The notes beneath the pieces were generated by a model. That model saw only the letters and a program-made list of their open reading frames with translations, ran no database searches and was not told where the DNA came from. The translations under genes were made by a program, and so were the position numbers. DNA of 64,000 nt from NCBI GenBank assembly GCA_021029095.1, contig JAJOHG010000023.1, forward strand, positions 248,001 through 312,000. Direction: 5' to 3'. Origin of the DNA: Phellopilus nigrolimitatus (lineage: Eukaryota; Basidiomycota; Agaricomycetes; Hymenochaetales; Hymenochaetaceae). Shown one piece after another: positions 1 through 10,627 of the stretch. How positions within the stretch are numbered: position 1 is the first letter of the stretch; every line of letters begins with the position of its first letter.

Positions 1-2
1 TC

Positions 3-242
3 AGATTCCGTGCACACCACTTACATGCACGCGACAACAAAGACCAGAAAGGCGATGTCCATCCCCACGAGGACATGTATTTGGACGTTTTCCTACGCAA
101 TGGAGTTTGTGCGCTGCCAGTAGGCAGAACCTTCTCCTGCCGCGTGAGATTCGTTCCAAAGATCCGGAGACTAGACCTGAACAATGATCGGTTTTCCGCC
201 GCAGCTTGTCGGTCGTTATCTGATATGAAATTAGCCTCTTAA
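3..242 (+). CDS. Partial unknown protein, 3' end of a gene cut by the window edge
   Basis: An open frame enters from the left edge and stops with TAA at 240-242, giving about 79 residues. It contains a stretch reading HPHEDMYLDVFLRNGVCALP and then several basic residues. Codons such as CGC, GAC, AAC, CAG and GGC look like those of real genes in the window. I do not recognise the family. The opposite strand also has a 113-codon frame (1-342), so the strand choice is a judgement on codon use only. It could be the last exon of a gene lying mostly outside the window. Confidence 0.33.
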   Translation, partial: RFRAHHLHARDNKDQKGDVHPHEDMYLDVFLRNGVCALPVGRTFSCRVRFVPKIRRLDLNNDRFSAAACRSLSDMKLAS

Positions 243-342
243 CAGATAAGACAACGTAGCGAAACAAGCCAGACGAAAGGGAATTATATGAACTCGGGTT
301 GACTTGAATTATTCCGAATGGTGGAGGTTGACTCATTTCCAT

Positions 343-1790
343 ATTCGCTCAGGACCGCATCTTCTGTTCACGACAGTCGGTCACAAGTACATACGTTACC
401 GTATTAGTTAGTCGGAAAGCGAAAGACGCGGACTTCCACATAAGCTCTTGTTACATATGCAAGTCCTATCTGTCGTTTCAGAATCAGATGCCTTGCGAAT
501 CAGATGGATAAAAACACCCACGCACAGGGCCTGATATGCATTATAAAACACACAGGCTATCGTCACTAGATATTCGGTCGCAAAGAAGTTTGTAGCCCAA
601 TACCTGTGAACGGTCCAACTTGTGCTTGGCGGAAGCTATCCCCTTGGGAATCGTAACTGTAATCCGACTTAAGCATTGGATGACGAAGCTCGAAAACAAA
701 CTGGCGCTGCTCTTCTTTCAGGTTCATGAGTTTAGACGAGATTCTCCTGGGAGCGGCCGAAGCTGAATTGTGCCCTCAAAATCGAGTTTCTTGTGGAGTC
801 CGAACTTTGTTTCCGGCATTCAATCGTTCCATGCAGCTTGATGGCAAATGAGTGCTCTCAGATCTAACAATGTAAGTGTGGCTGACTTGATAAAACCACA
901 GTTCAGGCAGCCTGCATCTGAAGCTACATGCATACACAAAAGCAGATAATGCAAGATCCACAGTCAATGGCGTCAAGTCCTGGATCTGACAAGAAATTGG
1001 AGACCAGGCAAGATTGCATCAGCGTCTCTTCGGGTCTAGTAAGGGCCGCGATAACTCCCAGCGGAAGAGCTGCCCAGATAAAGCCTGAGCGACGGGATCA
1101 ACACCAAGCCGAACAACGCAGAAAGAGCAGTGAACTTATGCAGCTTCAAACAGACACCATGCCAGCTGTAGAAAATCTGTAATCTGGCGTGCTCTTCCTC
1201 TGTTGGTGTTGTAACTTGTTGAGCTTGCGATCGGTAAGCGCCGGCTAAGCCTTGCTGACGTACGTAAGCGTGGGAATAGACTTCTTTCGCAGCGGCAGCA
1301 GGCTAGCGCCCGACGAAACAAGATTATCCATGAGGATCATAAACCGGCCAGCGAACCTAACACCAGACGTACACTTATACTCAACGTTTGCATTACTTAC
1401 TATGTGGTTAATGACACTTTGTCCCTGTCGCTTTTGTTACTGTGGATGCCCAACTCGAAAGATCTTGACGAGCATAGGAATGGGCATCAGTCTTTACACA
1501 CATATGGCCAGTAAACTCGACGATGTCGCTCACTTCGGGGAACTTTGTCGGAAAAATCCTGTTTGACGTAATCGATATCCAGCTTTGTAATACCATTACA
1601 ATTCCTTTTTCGTAGATTGTAGTCCCATCTAAATTTGGTAAGATGTTACAAACACATTGTAATCGTGCTGGTTAATTATAACTCTATTGTAATTACGCCG
1701 GTTAATCATAGTTCTGTTGTAGTCATTATAATTCTATTGTAAAACTACTATGCTCTACAGCGAAGCTTGCTGCACAATGGACGTGCGATA
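343..1790. other. Stretch with no supported gene; TTGTAAT-rich at its right end
   Basis: Several open frames of 60-104 codons occur on both strands but none shows a family motif or joins convincingly to neighbours. From about 1580 to 1760 the sequence becomes AT-rich with repeated TTGTAAT or TGTAATT words, immediately left of the ATP-citrate lyase fragment. Confidence 0.5.
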
Positions 1791-3575
1791 GCACGTCCGC
1801 ATTCCTCACCCACATCAACGACGCTAAGAAGTGCAAGATCCTCATCGACCTCATCACCCGCCCATCGCCCTCGATGGCGAAAATGGTGCTGAGCCCGTTG
1901 TTCAGTTCCTCGACATGGCCGCGGAGCTCGACCAGACTGCCGAAAGCATATGTGGCCCTAAGTGAGCTATTTTGTTCATGATGTGAGTGTTACCGCCCCG
2001 ACTCAAGGCTCATCTACGACCAAAGTCATTGGTGCCAACCGAGGCCCGCCAACGGTCTGGCCCGCCACCTTCAATAGACAGCTCACCAAATAGGAGGCCT
2101 ACATCCAGAAGCTCGATGGCTCGACTGGCGCTTCTCTTAAGTTGACTGTCCTCAACCCGGAGTACAAGGCCGGCCTCATTGCGCAGTGTCACGATCTTCG
2201 TCCGCCGCGGCGGTCCGAACTACCAGGAAGGTCTTAAGGCGATGCGCCTCCTCGGCGAGTCTCTCGGCGTGCCCGTCAAGGTGTACGGCCCGGACACTCA
2301 CGTTATCGAGATTGTCCCCATTGCGCTTGGCATCAAGTCAGCCCGCAAGTCAGGTGTGAGCTCCGCACGTTCGATCCCGCAGTCTGCGCCTGGCTCGCCT
2401 CCTCCTGGCAAGGTCATTGGCGGTGCGCCTTCTGACGAGGCCTCGATCGGCGCGATTCACTCATCCGGAGAGCGCACGCAGCCTGGAGACCAGATTGTGC
2501 ACTTCCCGGATGGCAAGAAGGGATCGGTGCGCCCGTGGTTCCGTCCCTTCGACGCGAAGACGTCCAGTCTTGTCTATGGTCTCCAGCCCCGCGCGATTCA
2601 GGGCATGCTTGACTTTGACTACTCATGTGGTCGTGACACGCCCTCGGTTGCCGCGCGTTTCTCGAGTCAAATCAAGACGGTCGCTATCATTGCTGAGGGT
2701 GTGCCGGAGAGGCACGCGCGCGAGATCCTGCACCTTGCGAAAGAAAAGGATATCCTCATCGTTGGTCCGCTACCGTTGGTAGTATCAAGGCCGGATGCTT
2801 CAAGATCGGTAACTCTGGAGGGTACGTCTTCGTCTTGTTATTTCAATAATATTTGTTGATTTTCGGCTTTTCTGTTCAATATGATGGACAACATCATCGC
2901 GTCAAAGCTGTACCTTGCAGGCTCCGTCGGCTACGTCTCTAAACTTGGAGGTATGTCCAACGAGCTCAACAACATCCTTTCGCTCGTCACGAACAGCACC
3001 TACGAGGGCATCACAATTGGCGGGGACCGTTACCCTGGTTCGACTTTTATTGTCCACCTTCTACGCTATGAGGCCGACCCCGATTGCAAGATGCTCATTC
3101 TTCTTGGAGAGGTCGGCGGTATCGAGGAGTACCGCGTGATCGACGCCGTTAAATCAGGCAAGATCTGCAAGCCCATCGTCGCATGGGCTATTTGTACGTG
3201 CGCAAAGATGTTCGCAACAGAGGTGCAGTTCGGGCACGCGGGCTCGGTGGCGAACTCGCTTATGGAGACGGCGGACACGAAGAACGCGGCGATGAAAGCC
3301 GCCCGCATTGTCGTTCCTGAGACGTTCGAGGACCTGTCGGACGTGCTCCGCGAGACGTACAACGTACTGGTGGCGAGTGGTGCAGTTTTCCCGAAGCCGG
3401 AGCGCGAGCCGCCTGTCATCCCGATGGACTACAAGTGGGCGCAAGAGCTTGGGCTCATCCGCAAACCTGCTGCGTTCATCTCGACGATCTCAGACGAGCG
3501 TGGCCAGGAGCTGCTCTACGAGGATATCGGTCTCGGCGGTGTCGTCAGTTCGCTCTGGTTCAAACGCAGCCTCAT
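1791..3575 (+). pseudogene. Decayed internal fragment of ATP-citrate lyase
   Basis: Translated pieces match ATP-citrate lyase (cytosolic citrate + CoA + ATP to acetyl-CoA + oxaloacetate) in family order. They start in the citrate-binding part (LTHINDAKKCKILIDL, then FLDMAAELDQTAESICGPK), pass through RRGGPNYQEGLKAMRLLGES and GLQPRAIQGMLDFDYS, and reach the CoA-ligase part (YKWAQELGLIRKPAAFIST, EDIGLGG). The gene is broken. The N-terminus and all sequence after LWFKR, including the citrate-synthase-like C-terminus, are absent. TAG interrupts the TK-EAYIQKLDG stretch near 2090. Codons between LNPE and the segment before IFVRRGG are deleted, with a frame change near 2189. One base is missing near 2770. 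The intron at about 2821-2880 has lost its AG acceptor. About ten codons before EDIGLGG are missing. It is presumably a duplicate of a functional copy elsewhere. Confidence 0.88.
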
Positions 3576-3834
3576 GGCTCCTCGTCCTCCGTCGACTTCG
3601 GGCCTGAAATGTGTTCATCTGTGTGGGTGCCTGTTCCGCAGATATGCACAGTGTTTACTCTTTTACTCAATATCGTAAAATAAACCAAATGTAACTAAAC
3701 TAAAACAAAATGTAAAGTGCCCCACAGGCTACCCTCCATACCCACCCAGAGACCCGGGACCCGCCTGACCTGGTCCACGGGTTAGTGTCGGTCCTCTTTT
3801 CTTCGTGATGGCTCATATATATGGAATGAAAATC

Positions 3835-3935
3835 ATGTATAAAGGCTCTGGCAGAGTGGTTTTAATGTGTAAATTATGTAATATGTATTCTTAGGTACTA
3901 AGTCTTAGGTTCGAATCACGAGTAAAAATTGTACA
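3835..3935 (+). repeat. tRNA-like sequence, possible SINE head
   Basis: An A-box-like TGGCAGAGTGG lies at 3849-3859 and a B-box-like GGTTCGAATC at 3908-3917. The 59-base offset fits a serine/leucine-type tRNA with a long variable arm. The D stem can pair (GCA with TGT), but the T stem has two mismatches and the acceptor stem does not close, so it is not a functional tRNA. An AT-rich tail follows. A tRNA-derived SINE or a tRNA relic are both possible. Confidence 0.45.
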
Positions 3936-4019
3936 AAAAGTCAGATTATGTAAATATCACAACAGTTAAGTAAGAATTTCAAGACGGAAGGAGGACTGGT
4001 AGGAATCATTATTTTGCTG

Positions 4020-4160
4020 TTATAGCACGTAGTCGATAATTTGATTGTAATGCCTGTTGTAATTCAAATTGTAATTCAAATTGTAATTACATTATAAAGA
4101 TTCGCTATGTAGTTACAAAACTTCGCTATAATTGTAATTAAGCAACTAAATTAAGGCATT
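4020..4160. repeat. TTGTAAT-rich AT tract
   Basis: The words TTGTAATTCAAA and TTGTAATT recur about six times in 120 bases, with a tandem pair of TTGTAATTCAAA at about 4055-4085. A related tract lies at 1580-1760 on the other side of the lyase fragment. No coding sense. Confidence 0.6.
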
Positions 4161-5306
4161 ATGATGAATTATAATCCATTGCAATTCACTCCGGATTTTT
4201 CCGACATTGCTCTCGAGGAACTCCGCAAATCCGACATACCGTGCTCCGGGTTTTTCTTTTTTTTTGCTGGGGACGTCTCATCAGTTACTCGAACATTTCC
4301 GACAAGTACCAGCAATCCAATTATCCTTGTCGCCATGGATTCGCAATTGGATACGCCTGCGTTGACATCATTGCGCATGACATTATTTAAATGAGGAACT
4401 CGATGGCACCATGTCTTCCTGTGTTCAGGTGTCCAGAATCTGGAGATACTCAAAGTGCATCAAATTCTCTTGGACAAGTCTCTGCTTTCAACTGCATATG
4501 AACGAATGATTCTACCTTTCACCGCTCCCTTACAAGTGAATAATCTTACGCGCATTGGTTCATCGCCTTTCTCTTCCTCAATAATTCGCAACGCACCCTG
4601 AATCTTCCTTCGCTGGCTTCACCGGAATTTTTGGCCAATTATCAAACCAGGTCTTAACTGCAGGCTCTAATTTCGGAATTGTTCGGCTATAATACATTGT
4701 CGTCCGTCAACTACTTTCTCCTACGCTCCAATCCTCAACTACTTGTGCTAGATAGTCTCGAAGACAAAAATGTCTTGATGAAGTTTGGAACGAGACACAT
4801 TCCATTATATTCTCATCTCTGTCAACGCATTGTACATGTAACGATGAGGAATTAGTTGAGACACTGGATTTATGGTATCAAATAAAAGCTTTGCATCTAC
4901 GCGGACAGTAGTAGCTTCTATCTTTTTCGGGTTTGAAAGTCGTTTACGAAACGGTTCAGAATCCGGTTGACGGCCGCGGATGTAGATGTGAAAATGGCAC
5001 AACTGCGTCGGCAAAAAATTCAAACATCGCCCATCCATTGCGTAGCCTCGTACAACGAGCCTTCACGAGCCCGAGAAATAGGGAAATATGAGACGGGCAT
5101 GTATCTTCCGTTGATCCTCCGTGGCGGTCAACTACGAGTGTGCATATGAATATTTACACCCGGACCGTCCCGTCGACCAGTCGCGTCAAACACGTGGTTA
5201 CGTATATCCCGAAAAGGCGCCGGACGTGTACTATACAAGTGTCAAGTGCTCATTGCAAGTCTGACTCTGATCTCATCATCTCTCTTCCAACCATCACCAT
5301 CCTATC
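4161..5306. other. No supported gene; upstream region of malate dehydrogenase
   Basis: Short frames occur, one (4161-4394) with a run of phenylalanine from poly-T. Translations around 4430-4780 are leucine-rich in changing frames and faintly recall mushroom F-box/LRR proteins, but no F-box can be read. The last 150 bases, pyrimidine-rich with CATCATC before the ATG, look like a fungal promoter and 5' leader. Confidence 0.4.
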
Positions 5307-6846
5307 ATGACCAAAGCAGTTGTTCTTGGCGCCGCTGGTGAGACTGAGTGCGTCTGGCAGTGTCGTTGATTGCTGAATCGTTCGTCGGCAGGCGGCATCG
5401 GTCAGCCGTTGTCGTTGCTCCTCAAGACCAGCCCGCTCATCTCAGAGGTGATCAGCTTGGCTTTCGCGATCTCTGGAAGAATCTCACATTGTCTCGTCGG
5501 CATACTTAGCTCAGTCTGTACGATATTGTCAACGCGCCTGGGGTTGCAGCGGATCTGTCGCACATCGCGACGCCCGCCAAGGTAGAAGGTCACCTTCCAC
5601 CTCCAAAGGGTGAGGGGCTCGGCAAGGCCCTCACGGGTGCCGATATCGTCATCATACCCGCTGGCGTACCTAGAAAGCCTGGAGTGCGTGACAGTTTACC
5701 GTTCTATGTCTGCTTCATGCTAATGTCTACGGTTTTCTTCAGATGACCAGGTATGTTGAATGTCCCTATATGCGCTTGAATCTAGGCTGAAGACTTGTGG
5801 CGAAGGGATGATCTCTTCAAGGTGAATGAAGCGAGCCGTTTTTCGCTGTAACTAGTACTCACGTCTACCGTTTATCGCTAGATCAATGCTGGAATCGTAC
5901 GTGACCTCGCCACGGGCATTGCCAAGAACGCGCCTCAAGCATTCGTCCTCGTCATCTCTAACCCCGTCAACTCCACTGTGCCTATCGTTGCTGAGGTCTT
6001 CAAGCAACATGGCGTCTTTGACTCCAAGAAGTAAGGCAAAGGCATATTGACGCCCCTATATGACATTTATGCTGTATTTGTTCTAGGCTATTTGGTGTGA
6101 CAACGCTGGATGTCGTCCGCGCTTCCACTTTTGCATCGGAGGTGATTGGTGATCTTTCGCTCTCCAGCGCAATTAGCATTCCAGTTGTTGGCGGACACAG
6201 TGGTGTTACTGTATGTATCTATCTTAAGTGCTCGAGAGACTCCTGAGTAATCTCCCTTGTTTCCCAGATCGTGCCTCTCCTCTCGCAGTCTTCGCACCCT
6301 CTGCCTGCAGACTTGACGGCGGACAAACTGAAGGAGCTTACAACGCGCGTGCAGTTCGGTGGCGATGAGGTTGTGAAAGCGAAGGAGGGTACGGGATCCG
6401 CGACGCTTTCTATGGCGTACGCCGGTGCGGAATTCGCGTCGAAGCTACTGCGCGCGATCAAGGGCGAGAAGGGTATTGTCGCGCCAAGCTTCGTGCATCT
6501 TTCTGCTGATGCGGAAGGCGGGAAGGTGGTGCAGAAGGAGATCGGCGCGCCCCTTGAATACTTCTCCGCACGTGTTGAACTCGGGGTGCGTCACTGTCTA
6601 TGAAATATTTATTAGTCATTTTTGCTGACGATTGTCTATTCTTTGAACACTCAGGAGAATGGCATCAATAAGATTCTTCCGATCGGTCCGGTTTCCACGT
6701 ACGAACAGGGCCTCCTAACAGCAGCTGTACCAGAGCTCAAAATCAACATCGAAACGGTACTTACTCGCTATATCACTTCTTTTGTTTCTTTCTGAGCGTG
6801 TTCTTTTCGTCAGGGTGTCTCTTTCGTCCAAGGTCCGAAGCTCTAG
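5307..6846 (+). CDS. Malate dehydrogenase, NAD-dependent
   Basis: Interconverts malate and oxaloacetate with NAD. The joined exons give roughly 330 residues, the normal family length. The Rossmann motif GAAGGIGQP is at residues 7-15, followed by [17 protein letters not shown], the substrate-arginine segment GVPRKPGMTRDDLF, the NPVNSTVPI stretch, and the active-site segment [14 protein letters not shown]. The ATG follows CATC and directly gives [12 protein letters not shown]. No mitochondrial presequence is visible, so a non-mitochondrial form is likely. The protein ends GPKL; PKL resembles, but is not, the standard peroxisomal tripeptide. Introns are short, including a tiny exon around ATGACCAG near 5745. 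I infer a cytosolic or possibly peroxisomal enzyme. Confidence 0.93.
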
Positions 6847-7283
6847 ATCAGCCCATCTGCTCGGCGGTATAGACAAGAAGTCGCTGCAGTCTCTAGATGT
6901 CGCTTGTAGACTGTTTGTATGTGTTAAGTATGTGCTATTTGCGAAGATGAACGCCAAATAAACTGTGTAATGTTTCACTCCTGAGCTAATGTGGATTCAC
7001 TTTGGGAATGTAAGACAGCCATAAGAACGATAAGATTGAGCTAGGCTCGATGTTTTCTTAGTCATGGTCCGTAATTCAGCTGAGTGCTACATTTGTTTAA
7101 AATTAGTAAAGCATCCGTATCTTTGTAAGCTCTGAATAACTGAGCGCACCATGACACCATTGGAACATGGCAGGCAATAGGATCGCATCCCTACTCCACA
7201 TCGATCGAACCTGTCAGTACTACATAAAACCTGAAAGCATCGGTTTCAACACAACTTGAAAGAGATCACTCGAGAAGGCAATA
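6847..7283. other. Intergenic, malate dehydrogenase terminator and next promoter
   Basis: No open frame with family features. AT-rich 3' flank, then the leader of the next plus-strand gene. Confidence 0.5.
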
Positions 7284-9027
7284 ATGTCCTCGCCTAACTT
7301 GCCTACGGAAACTCGCGAGTACCACCTGACGGACGTGCGTATGCTCCAGATTGACTTCTCACGCTTGTAAACATGCCAGTGGTTTAACGTGTGCTCCTCA
7401 TAGTCAACAGGAATTAGCGCGCTGAAGATCACGCAGGTGAAGGTCCCGCCACTAAAGGAAGACGAAGTCTTAGTCAAGATACACGCTGTCTCTCTTCAAG
7501 TGAGTAGAATGAATACCAGATTTATATGCATATATGCTTCATCGTCATCGTCACATACGGTTGAGCAGTCATTGAACAATCATGCCTCTTCTTGTAGTAC
7601 CGAGACCTAGTAATTACTTTGGGCCAATACCCGCTCGGGTAAGTTCTTTATTTTCCCTTTCTATTTCAACATCTGGTGCGTTCTAACACGCAAATTGTGC
7701 TCATCAGGGTCAAACCAAATGTCATCCCAGGCTCCGACTGCGCGGGGGAAGTGCTCAATGTCGGTGGCTCTGTGAAGGGCTTCAAGCCCGGCGATCGCGT
7801 TAGCTCGAATTTCGCACCGAGCTTCCAGTTCGGTGACGTCGAGACCGAGGAAGAGCGCGACGGCGGGCTCGGCGGCTTGGTCGACGGCGTCTTGACCGAG
7901 TACCGTGCCTTCCCTGCTCATGTGAGATCAGTTACTGTTGTGAAAGTCTTCATTCTTATTTATGGATATCGAATACAGGGTCTGGTACACATTCCTGAGC
8001 ACTTGTCTTACGAGGAGGCGTCTACGCTTCCGTGGGTTTATCTTTCTGCAAAGAAAAAATCAAAATTAAAATGCTGAGTTTGCTCTGTTTACTAAGTTGC
8101 GCGGCAGTGACCGCATACAACTGCCTTCATGGACCTGTTCCCTTAAAAGGAGGGGATACCGTTTTGGTGCTTGGGACTGGCGGGGTGTCTATGTAAGTCT
8201 ATTCATCCTCCCAACCGGTTTCCGTCTTTGCTGATATGATTTCGTGATCTAAACTTACAGCTTTGCACTGCAGCTGGCCAAAGCAGGCGGCGCAACCGTA
8301 ATCGCAACCACATCATCCGAGGCGAAGGCTGCCGTCCTAAAAAAGCTTGGAGCGGATCACATTATCGATTATAACACGACACCGGACTGGGACAAAGAGG
8401 TCTTGAAGCTTGTGCGCTCCCGTCTTCACGATTTTTTTTCCCTGGAACTTACTATGGATGTTTCGCAGACGGGTGGTAGAGGTGTGGACCACGTTATCGA
8501 GGCATGTGGATTTGACTCGTTCATCTACCTCTTTTTTTTCGTACTCACGAAACATTTGCATGTAGGTCGGAGGTGCAGGGACGATAATGAAGTCCATCAA
8601 TTCAACTCGCCTTTCCGGTTGGGTCCACATAATTGGATTTTTAGCATCGGCAAGCATTCGAGTTTTTTTTTTTTTTTCAAATTGTCTCGCATCACATATT
8701 GACCTCTCCCCGCTCTTTCTTTATTCCTTAGGGAGGTGGTGACACATCAGACATCCTTGTCAAGTGTTTGACAAAATCGTTGTTCTTACGCGGTATCCTT
8801 GTTGGTTCGAGAACTCAGTAAGATCATTGTTTCCTCTTTGACTTCACGAGCTCTGACATTTTTATCGCTTTGACAGGTTCGAAAACATGAATCGTTTCAT
8901 CTCCGCTGTGCAGCTCAAGCCAATCGTCGACAAAGTGTTTTCCTTTTACGAGTATCCTCAGGCACTTGAGTACCTGTCTTCGCAGAAGCACGTGGGGAAA
9001 ATCGTGATCAAAGTCGCGAAGGCATGA
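7284..9027 (+). CDS. Zinc-type alcohol dehydrogenase-like MDR oxidoreductase
   Basis: Medium-chain dehydrogenase/reductase, about 345 residues, predicted to reduce or oxidise an aldehyde, ketone or quinone with NAD(P). The N-terminal GroES-like part has YRDLVITLGQYP and IPGSDCAGEV. The nucleotide fold has VLVLGTGGVSIFALQLAKAG with its GxGGV loop, then KLGADHIIDYN and GGRGVDHVIEVGGAG, all standard. I do not see the cysteine cluster of a structural zinc site, so a zinc-independent or one-zinc subgroup is likely. It ends KVAKA. Two introns seem to use GC donors: after GTTATCGAG near 8503, and after GCATCG near 8653. In both cases the GC splice keeps the reading frame and conserved sequence, whereas nearby GT sites do not. 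The substrate cannot be told from sequence. Confidence 0.9.
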
Positions 9028-9330
9028 AGCTGCTAGTGAAATGTGAACTTTTCGGCCATGAAGGCTGTGGCTTTGTAACTATGACTTTGACGAACGAGTG
9101 TAAATAAAACATGCCGAAAATGACAATAGTACGACAAAGCGATTTCATAATGTGGCTTGGACTGTGGACCAGTGTTTATTTGTCCAAGCGTCGCCATAGG
9201 AGTGTTCGGGGTCCACGACGCGTCTGAATAGGAAAATGGAGCGCGTTCGTGCCATGAACAGCATTCCTTCAAAGCTGTTCTTTTTTTTTCCACCATTGTT
9301 CTCATTCCTATATAAACTAAGAATACCATC
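9028..9330. other. Intergenic
   Basis: No supported gene; 3' flank of the dehydrogenase and promoter of the next plus-strand gene. A poly-T run sits near 9280. Confidence 0.4.
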
Positions 9331-10627
9331 ATGTCAACTCCCAACGAACCCGGCACTCTGAAGCACTCGATGGAGTTCACGAGAGAGATCCTTCGGATTT
9401 CCGAAGCATTCAAGTGTGCAGACGCGGGCATTGCAGGCCTTCAACGCTTCGTGGACCTCTGCCACAGACTTCAAATCCTCTTCCAGAGCTACAAGACGCC
9501 AGCGGAGAACCATGAGAGTCAGGTCCGTGTTATACTGCATCATGCCACTCAGCGAACTCATCCTCTCTTCCTATCTATGCGTCGCAAAATCGCAGCTCGT
9601 TGATGCCCTGCATGTATGCACCTGCGTGTTTCCTTTCTAATATCTCATGGAAACGATACTCACGCCATGTGTCTTAGGTTTGTGTCGATAACTTCATGGG
9701 GAAGTACGAAAACACTGTTCTCCTCGAATACTTCACCGCCGAACCGAACATCGTTCACATCCCACCCGCCTACCAAGCTCTGGAACAGCTGATGGCTACT
9801 GCCGCGGAGCAGGTAGCCTACTTCTACAACGAGTCTCATAAAGGTGCGTGGGATAGCCTGGGGAGTGACAGTTTCAAATCTAAAACAAATTCTTACCGCC
9901 TGCGCGTTTCACTACCACAGAACATGTCTATGCATACCTCAAACCATTCTTTGGCCACATTCCTTCCACTTTTCAAACGGAAGCCGCTCAGTATGCTTTT
10001 TTAACTACGGATGCATTCGGTGATCAAGAAGGCAACACTTCGACTCCCTCCTTTCTGGAACCAATACCGTCTTTTCCCTCCGCTCATTTTATCAGTGATG
10101 ACCTTCCGGAAAATTCTGAAACAATGTCCTCGCCTCAGGAGCTCTGCAAAGAAAACTACTTGCCCTCAGTTGAGGAATTCGGGGACATCATGCAAACTGG
10201 AGATAGAGATCCTACGCGCGCACTATCCGAGGCTCAGCGCACTTTGGCGAAAGCCCTCTTCGCCATCAGCAACGACCCTCCGAATCTCGTTTCGTCGACT
10301 TCAAGCGACGATTCTCTCTGGAAATATGCGCGGGGCGCCAGCGAGGACGCTGACCATGACTTCAGACAAATATGCTCGACCGAGGAAGACGGCGATCGCT
10401 CCATATACATTTCCAGCTCCTCCCCGCCCCACTACGAGCCATCCTCAGACGGACGGAATGACCCGCTAGAGCCTATCGTGCGGACTGATCCGAACTTGCT
10501 TGCTAGAGAGCCAGCTGAGAATTTACACTCGACAAGCGCCAAGCCTATGCACGAGGAAGAGAGGAAAAGGGTGCCATCCCAGTCCAATCCAAACAAGGAG
10601 AACGTCAACATGCGGCAATTCATGTGA
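9331..10627 (+). CDS. Hypothetical protein with helical N-terminus and acidic, serine-rich tail
   Basis: I do not recognise the family. Joined exons read MSTPNEPGTLKHSMEFTREI at the start, a helical segment with CADAGIAGLQRFVDLCHRLQ, two very short exons, then DNFMGKYENTVLLEYFTAEP and EHVYAYLKPFFGHIP. The C-terminal 200 residues are serine, proline and acid-rich, probably disordered, ending KENVNMRQFM with TGA at 10625-10627. The helical first half could be a protein-binding bundle. Intron borders near 9522, 9615 and 9843 keep one frame. The small exon LVDALH (about 9596-9613) is a weak point of the model. Confidence 0.65.

Noticed and set aside
1..342. Minus-strand 113-codon frame
   Set aside because: No motif, and the plus-strand partial frame in the same place has better codon use.
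1252..1566. Plus-strand 104-codon frame
   Set aside because: Starts from a non-ATG codon, no family features, no exon partners.
3849..3917. Functional tRNA gene
   Set aside because: Control boxes are present, but T stem and acceptor stem do not pair.
4161..4790. Possible F-box/LRR remnant
   Set aside because: Leucine-rich segments appear only in shifting frames and no F-box can be read.
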